A stretch of 64,000 bases of DNA from Lycorma delicatula (Eukaryota; Arthropoda; Insecta; Hemiptera; Fulgoridae): assembly GCF_047948215.1 (NCBI RefSeq), contig NC_134455.1, positions 75,393,189 through 75,457,188 on the forward strand. Direction: 5' to 3'. The position numbers were made by a program, and so were the translations under genes. The notes under the pieces were generated by a model. The model had not been told where the DNA came from, did not search any database, and was given only the letters and a program-made list of their open reading frames with translations. How positions within the stretch are numbered: position 1 is the first letter of the stretch; every line of letters starts with the position of its first letter. Below, piece after piece: positions 33,116-43,515 of the stretch.

Positions 33116-34429
33116 AGCGTTGATTATGAATCACTCTCGACATGTTATCTATATAGTTTTATATATATATTTGCTTGGTTTGGATAAAACTATAAAAATA
33201 TATTTTTTGGCTTATTAATTAATTCGTTATTGATTGTTATTTTGTAAATTTAATTTATTTTATATCGCAGATTTTAATTTTTTTTTTTTTTTTTTCATTT
33301 ACGGGTTTGATTACACGTTTACCTCAAGCCAACACTAGCTATTGATTTTTGGTATTTCAGACCAAGTATACTTTTTATGTATTTATATTTTATATACTCT
33401 TTTTAGCTTAGTAAAATAAATAAATATTAAAATTCTTTATGATTAAAATATAAATACAATTTTATGGATTGAACGTCCATAAACAACGAGAATATGTTTT
33501 GTAAACACTAAAATTTATTAGTAAGAATACAATTTATAAGTGCAAGTATTTATAACATTTAAAATATCTACATAAAGTAAATAAATATTTATCTAAACGA
33601 TTGTTCTTCCTTTTAATGTAAATGACATAAATTACAGTATTATAATTTGTAATCATTAAATTTAAATTTCTTAACTGAGCTGATATCTATTTCCAAATAG
33701 AGGGAAGTGAAATGTAACTGGCCAATCATAAGGAAATATTAAATCAGGATATCAGAACAAAAATTATGCGTAACAATAATATATATATATATATATAGTT
33801 TAAGTGTTTGTGTTTAACCAGAAATATGTTTTTCATCAATTATTTGATGAAATTTGATACATTTATCTCTCCGTTCTAACCTATTCTCTTCTAATCTTTT
33901 AATACATACCTAACAAACACTATAAATTTCCCCGATTGAGTACACGCACTACATAACGCAATGTTTCACTACAAGAAGGGTAGCCTACATTGATTTATCG
34001 CTTTACACAATATCTCCCGGTCTTTCAAGATATTTTTTATTGTTTGCAACGAAGATAAAACACTTAAGATACAAAAAGTATCCAGTCAGAATCTCTTTCT
34101 TTGAAAGTAATTATTCCAACTGTATAATAAATTCCCATAACCGGTAAATGTGTCATATATGAAAATCAGCTGTGTTATGTAGAATTAGAGTATTTATACA
34201 AAATAATATTCTGTTTTAGAATAGAAGCCAATAAAAACATTTCACTCCTCATTTTACCTTTTATGGCAGTTATGTGATGTTTAAATTTACTGAGGATAAA
34301 TATATTACTTTCGAGAATTACTGATATCTCATTTCAAGATGCCAACAACCGATGATGTAACACGGCACTAAACTGGAATCTGCTAGTCAATATTTTAGTG
34401 AAAGATATAGATAAAATTTTGAATTAATA
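33116..34429. other. AT-rich intergenic
   Basis: Poly-T lies at about 33,279-33,296 and (TA)n at 33,779-33,798. Segment 34,215-34,275 shares TTTCACTCCTCATTTTACC with 35.6 kb. No gene is seen. Confidence 0.5.
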
Positions 34430-35165
34430 TTAGAGGTAGAAGACTGACAGGTTTATCGTTTTTAGATGATCTGGTACTATTTTCCACATATCTAGAAATG
34501 TTAAATGAATTGGAAAAACAAGGCCGAGCAGAAATTAATGAAAAAAAACTTTTCTAACAAATACAGTTAAAAAAGAATTAAAATTGCTAGGAAAAACTAC
34601 ATTGAACAATTAAAACAATTTATTTAGGGAAACTGGTGGGTGAGCTCTGAGGACGGAACAAGAAAGAAGACCCAAAGAAGAATAATAGCTGCTTGAAAAA
34701 ATATTCACGCCACTGTTATCTTAAAAGTTCCTTAAGTTTATTATGAAAGAATCAGGAGAACAGTATACAGAAAAATATCTTATTACTCTGTTGTGTAACA
34801 CCTTGTTTTACCTACTGTTCGAAAACTTGGACGTTGCCGAAGAAATCAATGTTAGTTATTAAGCTTACCTAACGACCAATGGAGGGAAGCATGACTGGTT
34901 AAGAAAATGGAAGACTGAATTGATTGAGAAAAATAAGGCAACACACTGGAGTGGCAGATATGGTTAGAGTAATTAACAGATTCAAATAGAAATAGAGTGG
35001 CAACCTGGCAAGGTTGAAAGATAGGAGATGGATAAAATAACGAGGATATTGAAAATTAGTTTATGGGAGAAGGAAAACAGGTAGACAGAAGAAACGTTAA
35101 GAGAATGGTTTGAAGGAGACGGTAAGAATAAACTGGTATAGATTCTAATGTCGAAATTCAAATGA
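34430..35165 (+). mobile_element. RTE-like LINE RT catalytic-to-C-terminal remnant
   Basis: 'LTGLSFLDDLVLFSTYLEML' (34,458-34,517) matches the catalytic FADD block with Ala to Leu. A 'GKLVSSEDG' like segment with 'TRKKTQRRIIAAWKNIHAT' lies at 34,645-34,705, where LINEs of this kind have 'TEDGRCEKEIRRRI..A'. Text resembling 'LYGCETWTL' occurs near 34,800-34,850, followed by a Trp/Arg-rich C-terminal end to about 35,150. Frames change repeatedly, and stops occur every few dozen codons. The family style differs from LINE-X. No 5' half is present. Confidence 0.72.
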
Positions 35166-36200
35166 CAATTAAATGAAAAACAATTTAACAGGAAGCTTAA
35201 AAGTGACTTTTTATTATTATATTTTTTTAAATGTGTTCTAAAGTTTGTCTAATTTTGTTCATTTATGTGTATAAATATAATGTAAAATTTACAATTAAAA
35301 CCAAACAAAAGGCTTATTTATTTATTATGTTATTATATATATATATTTTAGAGCATGCATAAAATTGTTATACGTTCATTTATTATATTTTTAAAATTAA
35401 GAGATTTATTATGAGAAACGTTTATTACAGATTTATCTTTTATACGAATAAATAAAATATTTAATTAGACCTAAATTTAAGTTATTTTAAACAAGATATA
35501 CGAAAATGAAGTACAAAGATAAGTTTCTAATAGATATTAAATATTTGGGCTCGGTATGACAATATAAAACTCCATATTCTTCTGTAAAAATGGGTCATGG
35601 GCAACCACTTCACTCCTCATTCTACGCCTGGAATAGGATGGTTATTACTCTTAATGTCTAAGTAATTTTTTGTAGTTTCTTTTAACTCATGTCATGTTAT
35701 CTACAACTCTTAGAGTTATGGCACATATATGAATTTATTGAAAAACAAAAGAAGTTATTTACCTCCATGTTACAGTTTAGTTTATATTCTTTTATGTTCT
35801 ATTTATTCTTTTTATATTCTATAAAGTCGACAAGGCGAAGTTCATATTCGTGGAGGACCGCAGTACTTTTGTTTTGCTTGGCTATAGACTGAGATGGAAG
35901 ACATAACGCAACAGTACAGTCTGGGCTTAGTCCTACTTGTCAATTCGTTATCAACTACAAATTTTAGTCCGTTTAAAATAGGTTGCTATATGTTTTGGAA
36001 CCTGTAATTTCTTTTTGATTACGGTAATAATACAGCTACAAATTGTAATAACATAATTAAAATTTACATTACTATATTAATAAATGATATAAATTTAACC
36101 TGTAACTAATTACAATAATTTAATTAAGTAAATGTTTTCACTAAAATGGTATTAGTTCACAACATTATATTCAAAGGTGATAGTGATAATTTGGACATGT
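35166..36200. other. AT-rich intergenic
   Basis: TGGGTCATGGGCAACCACTT and CACTCCTCATTCTACGCCTG at 35,590-35,633 look repeat-derived (compare 34.24 kb and, inverted, 27.73 kb). A 67-codon frame at 35,689-35,892 has no match. Confidence 0.45.
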
Positions 36201-36469
36201 AGATCTACGATATCACCCACCGGGTTGGTCTAGTGGTGAACGCGTCTTCCCAAATCAGCTGATTTGGAAGTCGACAGTTCCAGCGTTCAAGTCCTAGTAA
36301 AGCCAGCTATTTTTACACGGACTTGAATACTAGATCGTGGATACCGGTGTTCTTTGGTGGTTGGGTTTTCAATTAACCACACATCTCAGGTATGGTCGAA
36401 CTGAGAATGTACAAGACTACACTTCATTCACACTCATATACATATCATCCTCTGAAGTATTATCTAAAC

Positions 36470-37260
36470 CATTGATTCCCAAAGTGGTCCAGGTGGACTC
36501 CCAGGGGCCACGGGAGGCTCGATGGGGGTCTACGTTGGTTTGACAAAAAATGGGGGTTCACAATTCGTAAGCGGGGGTCCACGAAAATTCATCTGGTTTC
36601 GACAGTGAAGAACTAAAATGTTGGCTTGACTTTGCGTATCAATCTTATTCCTAACAAAACTAAAGCCAAATATTGATAATTTGCTGTCAATCCATCAAGT
36701 ACATCTCTCCCATTAAAATTGTAACTATTTTGTGATGTCATTGTAGAAGTTACATTACGTTATTAATGTTTAATTTTAATTATATTACGACAATTTTATT
36801 ATATTACATTGCAATATGATAACAATAATAATTAATAGCGTAATGATTACATATTTGAATAAATGCAACACAAAAAAATATACTAATTTTCTTTTGCTTT
36901 TTACCACTCTGAATGGGAAGTTTTCTAAATAAAATAAGTGAGAATTGATTGCTTTCTTGTGTTGTGAGTAGATGTCAAAAATGTAAAGTTGGATGGAGCA
37001 TTTTTTTTTATCGGCCAACTTTACTTTTTTGACATCCACTCCCAGCACAGTCAATCAAAAATTAACCAATCAATTCTCACTTTTTTTTCGGAAGCTGTTA
37101 GTTTATGGAACTCAGCCGTAACGCAAATTTTCATAGTTAGATCTAATCTTCACATTTTCCGTCGACTGGAAATATGGTAGAAATGTAGCTGCAGGGGGTC
37201 CACCGGAACCAGAAAAATTTTGAAAGTAGTCTATGAGAAAAATAAGTTTGGGAACCTCTG
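36470..37260. mobile_element. 791-bp non-autonomous hAT-type element
   Basis: The left end CATTGATTCCCAAAGTGG and right end AAGTTTGGGAACCTCTG (complement CAGAGGTTCCCAAACTT) are imperfect inverted repeats of the hAT 'CAGNGGTTCCCAAACT' type. It is flanked by perfect 8-bp duplications ATCTAAAC (36,462-36,469 and 37,261-37,268), the length typical of hAT transposases. No transposase domain is recognised, so it would have moved in trans. Subterminal G-rich blocks (GGTGGACTCCCAGGGGCCAC; GGGGGTCCACC) are also inverted copies. An internal inverted repeat is listed separately. Confidence 0.93.
36937..37087. repeat. Inverted repeat inside the hAT element
   Basis: AGTGAGAATTGATTG and GTTGTGAGTAGATGTCAAAA (36,937-36,992) recur inverted at 37,015-37,080 as CCAACTTTACTTTTTTGACA..CAATTCTCAC. 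A spacer of about 22 bases contains poly-T. The right arm carries about 14 extra bases. Confidence 0.85.
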
Positions 37261-37314
37261 ATCTAAACGATAGTTACCGGAGGCTAAACAGGAAAAAAAA
37301 AGATCTACGATATC

Positions 37315-37487
37315 GCAATAAGTTGGATATAGCTGCGGAATAAAATATAAAATATTTTTTAAATTAATTTACTTAATGATTAAATGAAATTAAACGAAAT
37401 AATTTAATTATTATTAAAGCTATTATATTATTATTATTATTATTAATATTATTATTATTATTAAAGTATTGTTCTTAGTCTCTCTCT
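37315..37487. repeat. AT-rich gap with (ATT)n
   Basis: (ATT)n with interruptions lies at about 37,427-37,463. Otherwise nothing. Confidence 0.7.
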
Positions 37488-37652
37488 TTCTTTTTTTTTT
37501 AGCTTCCGTAATCACCGTAAGGTATTACTTCAGAGGATGAATAAGAATTATGTGTGAATCTAAATGAAGTAGTCTTGTACAGTCTCAGGTCGATCATTCC
37601 TAAGTTATGTGCTTAATTGAAACCCAACCACCAAAGAACAACGGCATCCAAA
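37488..37652 (-). mobile_element. SINE family A, 5'-truncated
   Basis: The body from TGGATGCCGTTGTTCTTTGG (minus) to the poly-A tail at 37,488-37,500 matches family A. The tRNA-like head is missing, as expected for a 5'-truncated insertion. Confidence 0.82.
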
Positions 37653-37756
37653 AAACTTAAAAAGATTTTTTTTAAATGTTGTATGACAACTTAAATAATT
37701 TTAATAAGAATGTTCCCATCAAATTCTGTTTGCAGATTTATAAAGCTGAATTTACA

Positions 37757-37773
37757 TTAATATATATATACAA

Positions 37774-37832
<59 letters not shown>
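37757..37832. repeat. (TA)n microsatellite
   Basis: About 70 bases of TA with one AATATTAA break. Confidence 0.97.
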
Positions 37833-37835
<3 letters not shown>

Positions 37836-37854
37836 TTTTCTAAAATTTATAATT

Positions 37855-38760
37855 TTTTATTACTATTTTCATGTTCAATATTTACTTTTTCGATTATTTC
37901 TAAACTAGTTATAATTATTAATTATTACATTTGAGAAACCTATTTTTTTTATATTTAAATGATCTAAAATGTTCATTAAATCTATCTTTAAAGGATCTCT
38001 TCGTTTTACCAATATATATATATTTTTTTTTTCACAATTTTTGCATTTTATTTTATAAATACCTGAAGAACAATATTTATTTTTTACTTTTTTATCATTA
38101 TAATATTTAAATGTTTTATTATATGATTATCAGGTTTATAAGCAAGTTTATAATTTTTATTACTGTATGTGTCAATCAAGTTTTCTACAAATTTATTTGT
38201 ATAAGAGTATTTTATATAAATATTTTCACTATTTTTATTTGTATTTAATGTAGTAATGTTTGTGTTACTGAAAAATTCTGGATTATATTTTATATATATA
38301 ATCAATCAATGACGCACGATATCCATTTATTATAGTAATATTTTTTAAATTATTTATTTCATTATACAATTCCTGTTTATCGTTTGTGTATTTTATTGTT
38401 CTATGTATCATGCTTTTAAAAATATTAACTTTTTGGTAACAAGGATGATTAGGATTGATTTTTGTTTATAATGATTTCATTTGAGGTAGGTTTTTTATAT
38501 ACTCCAGTTATTGTTTGATTGTTTTATTTATTTTAATATTTACGTCTAAATAATTTATTTTTGTATTATGTTCCATTTCTTTTGTAAATTTTAATGTTTT
38601 ATGATTTGAATTTAATTTATTTACAATTACTTCGTGTTCCTTATTTATAACTGGTTCATATATAACTAAAATAATACATCCACGTATCTGACCCATAATA
38701 AAATATATGTACGTAATTTATGCCCTAGACTAAAAATATAAAAATAAATAGAGGAATAAC
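37855..38760 (-). mobile_element. Penelope-like element: RT end plus GIY-YIG domain
   Basis: On minus, the 62-codon frame 38,508-38,696 continues from a 'RYVDV' motif at about 38,673-38,690, the YVDD catalytic block, frameshifted and with its second Asp replaced. It carries 'HEVIVNKLNSNHKTLKFTKE' and 'INYLDVNIKI', the RT end typical of Penelope-like elements. After an AT-rich linker (38,084-38,460) comes 'CSSGIYKIKCKNCEKK' with 'YIGKTKRSFKDRFNEHFRSF' at about 37,945-38,075, which is a GIY-YIG nuclease with the GIY, YIG, conserved Arg and a His. Frameshifts at the YIG segment make it dead. Penelope-like elements insert using this nuclease and occur widely in animals. The N-terminal RT is absent beyond about 38,760. 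Confidence 0.85.
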
Positions 38761-39924
38761 ATAGAAATACGTTGATATGAGTGTTCACTAATTCTGTACT
38801 TATATAGAAGTATACAAAATGTTACAATGTTAGAATCTTTTAAATAAATTTTCAATAGTTAAACACAGAAAAATGAATTTTAGTAAACGCTTCTTCCTCA
38901 AAATATTTATGAAGAAATTTAAAGAATTTCTGTAAATGCTGTTGCTCAGACAAGCAAAAGTTTAACTATTCTGTTTACTATAAAATTTATCTTTTTAAAA
39001 AAAATATTACTGTATAACTCTATTACTGTATAACTGTATAACTGAAAAACACGACTCTCCAAGAAACACTACATTCAAAACACACAGAGGGACCAATGGG
39101 AGCAACCTAAACATTTTAAATACAAAGGGTAAGGTTTTGAATACACATTTTAAGGGTGCCGTAAAACAAAAATTTTGATGTGAAAATAACTTCGTGCCAT
39201 ATCAACCGTAAACAAAATTCCAGCAATCACAATTTTTCAGAGCTAGTTATAACAGTGTACAATACTTCTTAAATAGCTGCTCAAACAGTGAAATACTAAA
39301 AATATAACATTTAATTAATATTCCTACTTTAAAATAATCTACAAATATTTTTAGGTTGAGACTACAACTGGAGTTTATGCTTTTTAATAATTTCTTATAA
39401 TCAATCAGCAGTACAATTTTTTTATTAATTTTGTACTGTTTACGTTCAGTTTACGTTAAAAACTATTTAAGTATTATAGTACTACCAGTCTACCTTATCT
39501 AAATTTTTTAAAGAAAAATCTTTATAAATAATAGTATTATTGTTTAACTTAAGACCATCAAAGTCATGTATAGTATATAAATATTTTTTACTACGTTGTA
39601 ATCCTAATATCTGAATACGTTTTTTTTTTTAAAATTACCTAGTTTTATTTAATCATTAAACCTTACGGTCAATTTATATAAATTACAGAATTCAACTGAA
39701 TTCAACAAATTAACAAAAACATAATTTTGTGAATTCTGTTGGTCAGGCAACAGCAAAAGTTTACATTCTTATTTCCCATAAAATTTATCTTTTTAAAATA
39801 ATATATATTACTCCTTGATGAAAAATACGTCTCTTCGAGTTATTATGTAATGCGACTACTTACTAGATCAAAATTTTCTAATGAATTTCCACCCTATTTT
39901 CTGTATTAATCGGATAATACCTTT
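38761..39924. other. AT-rich intergenic with a dispersed direct repeat
   Basis: Segments 38,935-39,060 and 39,735-39,840 share CAGCAAAAGTTTA/AAGCAAAAGTTTAA, ATAAAATTTATCTTTTTAAA and a following ACGACTCT/ACGTCTCT block. The first also has a short tandem of CTGTATAA units at 39,011-39,041. No gene is seen. Confidence 0.55.
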
Positions 39925-40060
39925 TTTTAGCCCCGAGACCATCGTTAGGTATTGCTTCAGTGGAAGAGTTGAAATTACAATTTTTAGCGTATGAAAATGC
40001 CATGCCTGACTGGAATTCGAAACCGGGACGTCCGGATGAAAGGCGGAGCGTTATCAGGAT
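39925..40060 (-). mobile_element. tRNA-derived SINE, family B copy
   Basis: On minus it has CGCTCCGCCTTTCATCCGGA, B box GGTTTCGAATTCCAGTCAGG, the body CATGGCATTTTCATACGCTA, and a tail seen as T at 39,923-39,928. The head is decayed. Confidence 0.82.
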
Positions 40061-40845
40061 TTAATCAAATAGTTTAGGAAGCACGTTCCTAAACTACTAA
40101 AATCGATCAAGTATTTTAATCACTCTCACCTTTAATCCTGGATAATTTTAATTGAATTTCTTCTTTGCCGAATCTATGGTGATTTCATCGATGAACACAT
40201 AACGATGATAAACAATGAAGTTGATCATCATTACGTGTTCAACAATTCATTTCAGGCTAAGAAAAGATTTAAACTAAAGTATTTTAATCTATATATTAAA
40301 AAACACTCAGGAGATTTAAATACTCAATATCCTGTTTTTAAGCGAGGTATAAAAAAAAGTTTGTTAGAAAAATTATTAGGAAATACTTTTTATTTACTAG
40401 TTAATAGCAATAAAATTTATAACATAACAAAGCCTTTTATACAAAAAACATTAGTATATTTCACACAAAAAAACATTATAAACATTAGTATATGATTAGT
40501 AGAATTATACTTTCACACAATTTTATTGTTGTTCACGAAGCGAAATTATATCATTTATTAACAGCTGTTTTATTTCAAATTTTTGTTTATTACCCGTATT
40601 TTGTTTTTTTTTTTTTATGTAAACAGTTGATTGATATATACGAATATTTCTTTTTAATCGTAAACCGACAGTATTAAAAACAAGAGAAATTTATGTAATG
40701 AAATTTATTAGTAATAAACGAAATGGAACTTTCGTTAAACCAGCATTTATATAAATTATAGTATACTTATCAAGGTAATTTTTTCTTAATGATAAGTGAA
40801 TAAAAAAAAAAGTGCAATAAATTATTATTAAAAAAAAAAAATTAT
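40061..40845. other. AT-rich intergenic, one 96-codon frame
   Basis: The plus frame 40,205-40,495 is Lys/Asn/Ile/Phe-rich with no motif I recognise. It is probably chance in AT-rich sequence. Confidence 0.4.
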
Positions 40846-41502
40846 GTGGACACCACATGACTTCCTTGCGCACCTATTAAATTACATATATACATTTTTT
40901 TTTAAATGAAAAGTACATAAAATTGTATTTATTTACTTATTTTTTTTGTCATTATTGAATTATTATTCATCGTATAGGTTTTTCTTTATATTGAGAGGTT
41001 AATAATTACTAATAAATCAATATATTTAAATTAAACAAAATTTAAAAAAAAGAGATGAATTCTAATTCGAACCCACATGCATCCTCTTTGTAAAATCCAA
41101 ATATTTCATTAATTAACATTTCATTTGGCTATAACTGAAAATAAATACCACTTCTGATATATCGTTGAAAATCTCTCAATGAGGGCTATTAGTACAGTTA
41201 AGAAAAAGTTCAAATGTAATTTTTTTTTTTTTTTAATTTTGGGCTTTTAAAGACACTTTTGGTTCAGTCGATTGCAATCAAAAGGGGAGGTGCACAACTA
41301 GATGTTATAACAGTCCTAAGTCCAAAATTTCAACATCCTACGGGTAATCGTTTTTGAGGTATGGGAGACGTACGTACAGACGTCACGTCGAAACTAATTA
41401 AACTGGATTTAGGGATGGTCAAAGTGGATATTTCCTTTGCAATCTGAAAACCGAAATTTGTCACGATCATAATACTTCCTTTACTTCGTACAAGGAAGTA
41501 AA
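40846..41502 (+). repeat. Repeat family C, copy 2
   Basis: It begins TGTGGACACCACATGACTTC and ends CGTACAAGGAAGT. It contains GGCTATAACTG, GATATATCGTTGAAAATCTC, GGGAGGTGCACAACTAGATG, CCAAAATTTCAACATCCTAC, GGATTTAGGGATGGTCAAAG and GTCACGATCATAATACTTCC in the same order as copy 1. Confidence 0.85.
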
Positions 41503-41577
41503 ACGGTATATAAAACTGTTACTATCGATTAGAAATTTAAAAAAAGTAGGGATCGATATTGAGAGTTTCATGATTTT

Positions 41578-42545
41578 TTTCTTCCTTGTACGAAGGAAGA
41601 AAGTGTTGCAATCGCGAAAAATGTTGGTTTTCAGATATCAACGGAAATATCCATTTTGACCATCCCTGAATCCATTTTGACTAGTTTCGGCGTGATGTCT
41701 GTAAGTACGTACGTATGTATCTATGTATCATAACTCAATATGTAATTTTTACTCATTTGTACTTTTTCTTACTTGCAGTAATAATAAGCCCTCATTGTGA
41801 AATTTTCTACGATATATCATTAGTGGTACTTGTTTTCTTTGGTTCCATAGTTATAGCCAAATAAAATTTTAATTAATGAAATATTTTGATCCTACAAGGG
41901 GAATGCACATCAGTTCGAATCCTACTTCATCTCCTTTTTATAACTTTTTTTTAAATTTAATTATATTGATTTATTAATAATCTATTATTGCTAAACAAAT
42001 GTTTACAATATATAATAATCCAATAATAACAAAAAAAAAAAAAAAAAATTAAAAAGATCATAAGTTATTAGTGAAATAAAATTTTATGAACTTTTCATTT
42101 TAATTCAAACATTTTTACATAGGTTAATAATTAGGAAAATAATTATTAGTAATAATTAGTAATAAATATATTAAAATTAAAAAAAAAAAAGTTAAAAAAA
42201 TATGTATGTGTATGAAAGTCGGATTTGAACCGTGTGGCCATGGTTACGGTTCAGAAATTTTCTCAGTTGCACCACCTAACTACTTCAGCGACGTGAAACA
42301 AAATTAATATTTAAATTTATAAAAAATGCTGATACGGACACCAAAAAAAAACGTGGTGCATTGTGGTGTCCACCGCAATGTAATTAAGTAACTGTCCACT
42401 TGAATTGGTGAATCGTATGTCACTTTGATATGAAATAAGTTTAAATGAAGTGCAGCAAAAAGTGTGTAATGTAATTTAATAGGCCACATGTAATTTAATA
42501 GTCACCACATGACTACAAGGAAGTCATGTGGTGTCCACATCAAAT
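41578..42545 (-). repeat. Repeat family C, copy 3, inverted and enlarged
   Basis: This is the reverse complement of the copy 2 order: CTTCCTTGTACGAAGGAAG, GCAATCGCGAAAAATG, GACCATCCCTGAATCCATTT, TTCGGCGTGATGTC, TAGTTATAGCCAAATAAAAT, GTTCGAATCCTACTTC, ending CAAGGAAGTCATGTGGTGTC. It carries extra material at about 42,180-42,480, including a second GAAGTCGGATTTGAACCGTG segment in the opposite sense, as if another copy had inserted or recombined. Confidence 0.78.
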
Positions 42546-42664
42546 CGTTTGTACCTAAAAAAGCAGCTTTTCCTGACTGGTTGATGATTCATCAACTCCC
42601 AGTAAAAACTACTAAATAAAAAATACTAATAAAAACTACTAAAAAAAAACTACTAAAAATACTA

Positions 42665-43515
42665 AATTGATGAAAATTTGTATATAGTTCTTCCGGTGTA
42701 AATGCGCACTTAGAACAATTTTTTTAATTCCGAGCTTAAAGTGTTGAAATGGCGTAACAATGAAATTTACATTTTTTTTAATTTCTCGGTAAAAAAGAAA
42801 GATATCAACTTGATTTTTGGTGTATCTAATCTACAAGTGAATATTTAAAAACTAATTTCTAGATTTTTTGAAACTCCAAGTTTAAAAGGGATTTAATATT
42901 TTCTTTTAAACCCGGCTATTTTTTTTTAATTTCTCGGTAACAAATGAAGATGAAAACTTGATTTTTGGTGTCTGTAATCTTCATGTGGAATATCTAAAAA
43001 GCAATTTTTTGATATTTTGAAATTCATTCAGCTTTGAAAGGATTGACAAATATCTTCAAATAATGATTGCACATCTTCCCCATACAGGATATTCACTCGA
43101 TATGAGTTTGGAAAATATTCTCAAGATAAATATTTAACAATAATTTCGGGTTTTTTGAATCTGAGTGTTTTAAGGGGTAAAAAAACATAAATTGTTTTTT
43201 CATTTTTTGCCGATTTACACTACCGCTATTGATCTTTTTTGAGTTTTTTGGGAACATTGTGATGAAAATTTATGTGTACAATTCTGATTGTGCATTTCGC
43301 GAGCGAAGCAATAATGGAAAATCTAAAAACCAGAAATGACCATACTGTTGCTCTGAAGTAATTACAATACATTGATACTTATAAATAAATTGAACAGGCT
43401 TTAATTTTTATGTATCATTATTATTCTCACAAGCATGAGTTTGATGAACAAGGAGGGTCCGGACCATCCTGGATGACGCGCACCATCTGTATAGCGCGGC
43501 TGAAGCCGTGATGGG
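42665..43515 (+). repeat. Repeat family E, with internal tandem units
   Basis: Two diverged units of about 170-185 bases repeat the sentence AATTTCTCGGTAA, AACTTGATTTTTGGTGT, CTAATCT/CTGTAATCT and ATATTTAAAAA/TATCTAAAAA (42,780 and 42,933). Sequence continues through TTTTGCCGATTTACACTACC to a G+C-richer end near 43,450-43,510 (GTCCGGACCATCCTGGATGA). It matches the reverse copy at 32.7-33.1 kb. No coding is seen. Confidence 0.7.

Larger units (their letters stand above)
36215..37300 (+). mobile_element. SINE family A, full length, interrupted by hAT element
   Basis: The best-preserved copy of family A. It has the head CCCACCGGG (36,215), A box TGGTCTAGTGG (36,226-36,236) and B box GTTCAAGTCC (36,285-36,294). 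The body runs through GATCGTGGATACCGGTGTTC and ACACATCTCAGGTATGGTCG to 36,469. After the hAT insertion it resumes GATAGTTACCGGAGGCTAAA and ends in a poly-A tail at 37,292-37,300. Flanking direct repeats AGATCTACGATATC at 36,201-36,214 and 37,301-37,314 are perfect 14-bp target-site duplications. The open frame at 36,337-36,543 is incidental. Confidence 0.95.

Noticed and set aside
34430..35165. Same family as LINE-X
   Set aside because: The post-catalytic text (EDG..RRI..A type) differs from LINE-X's 'FKYLGE' and charged tail, so I kept them as separate families.
36337..36543. 68-codon open frame in the SINE
   Set aside because: It crosses the SINE/hAT junction and has no meaning as a protein.
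40205..40495. 96-codon plus-strand open frame
   Set aside because: Lys/Asn/Ile-rich, no motif, no composition shift at its edges.
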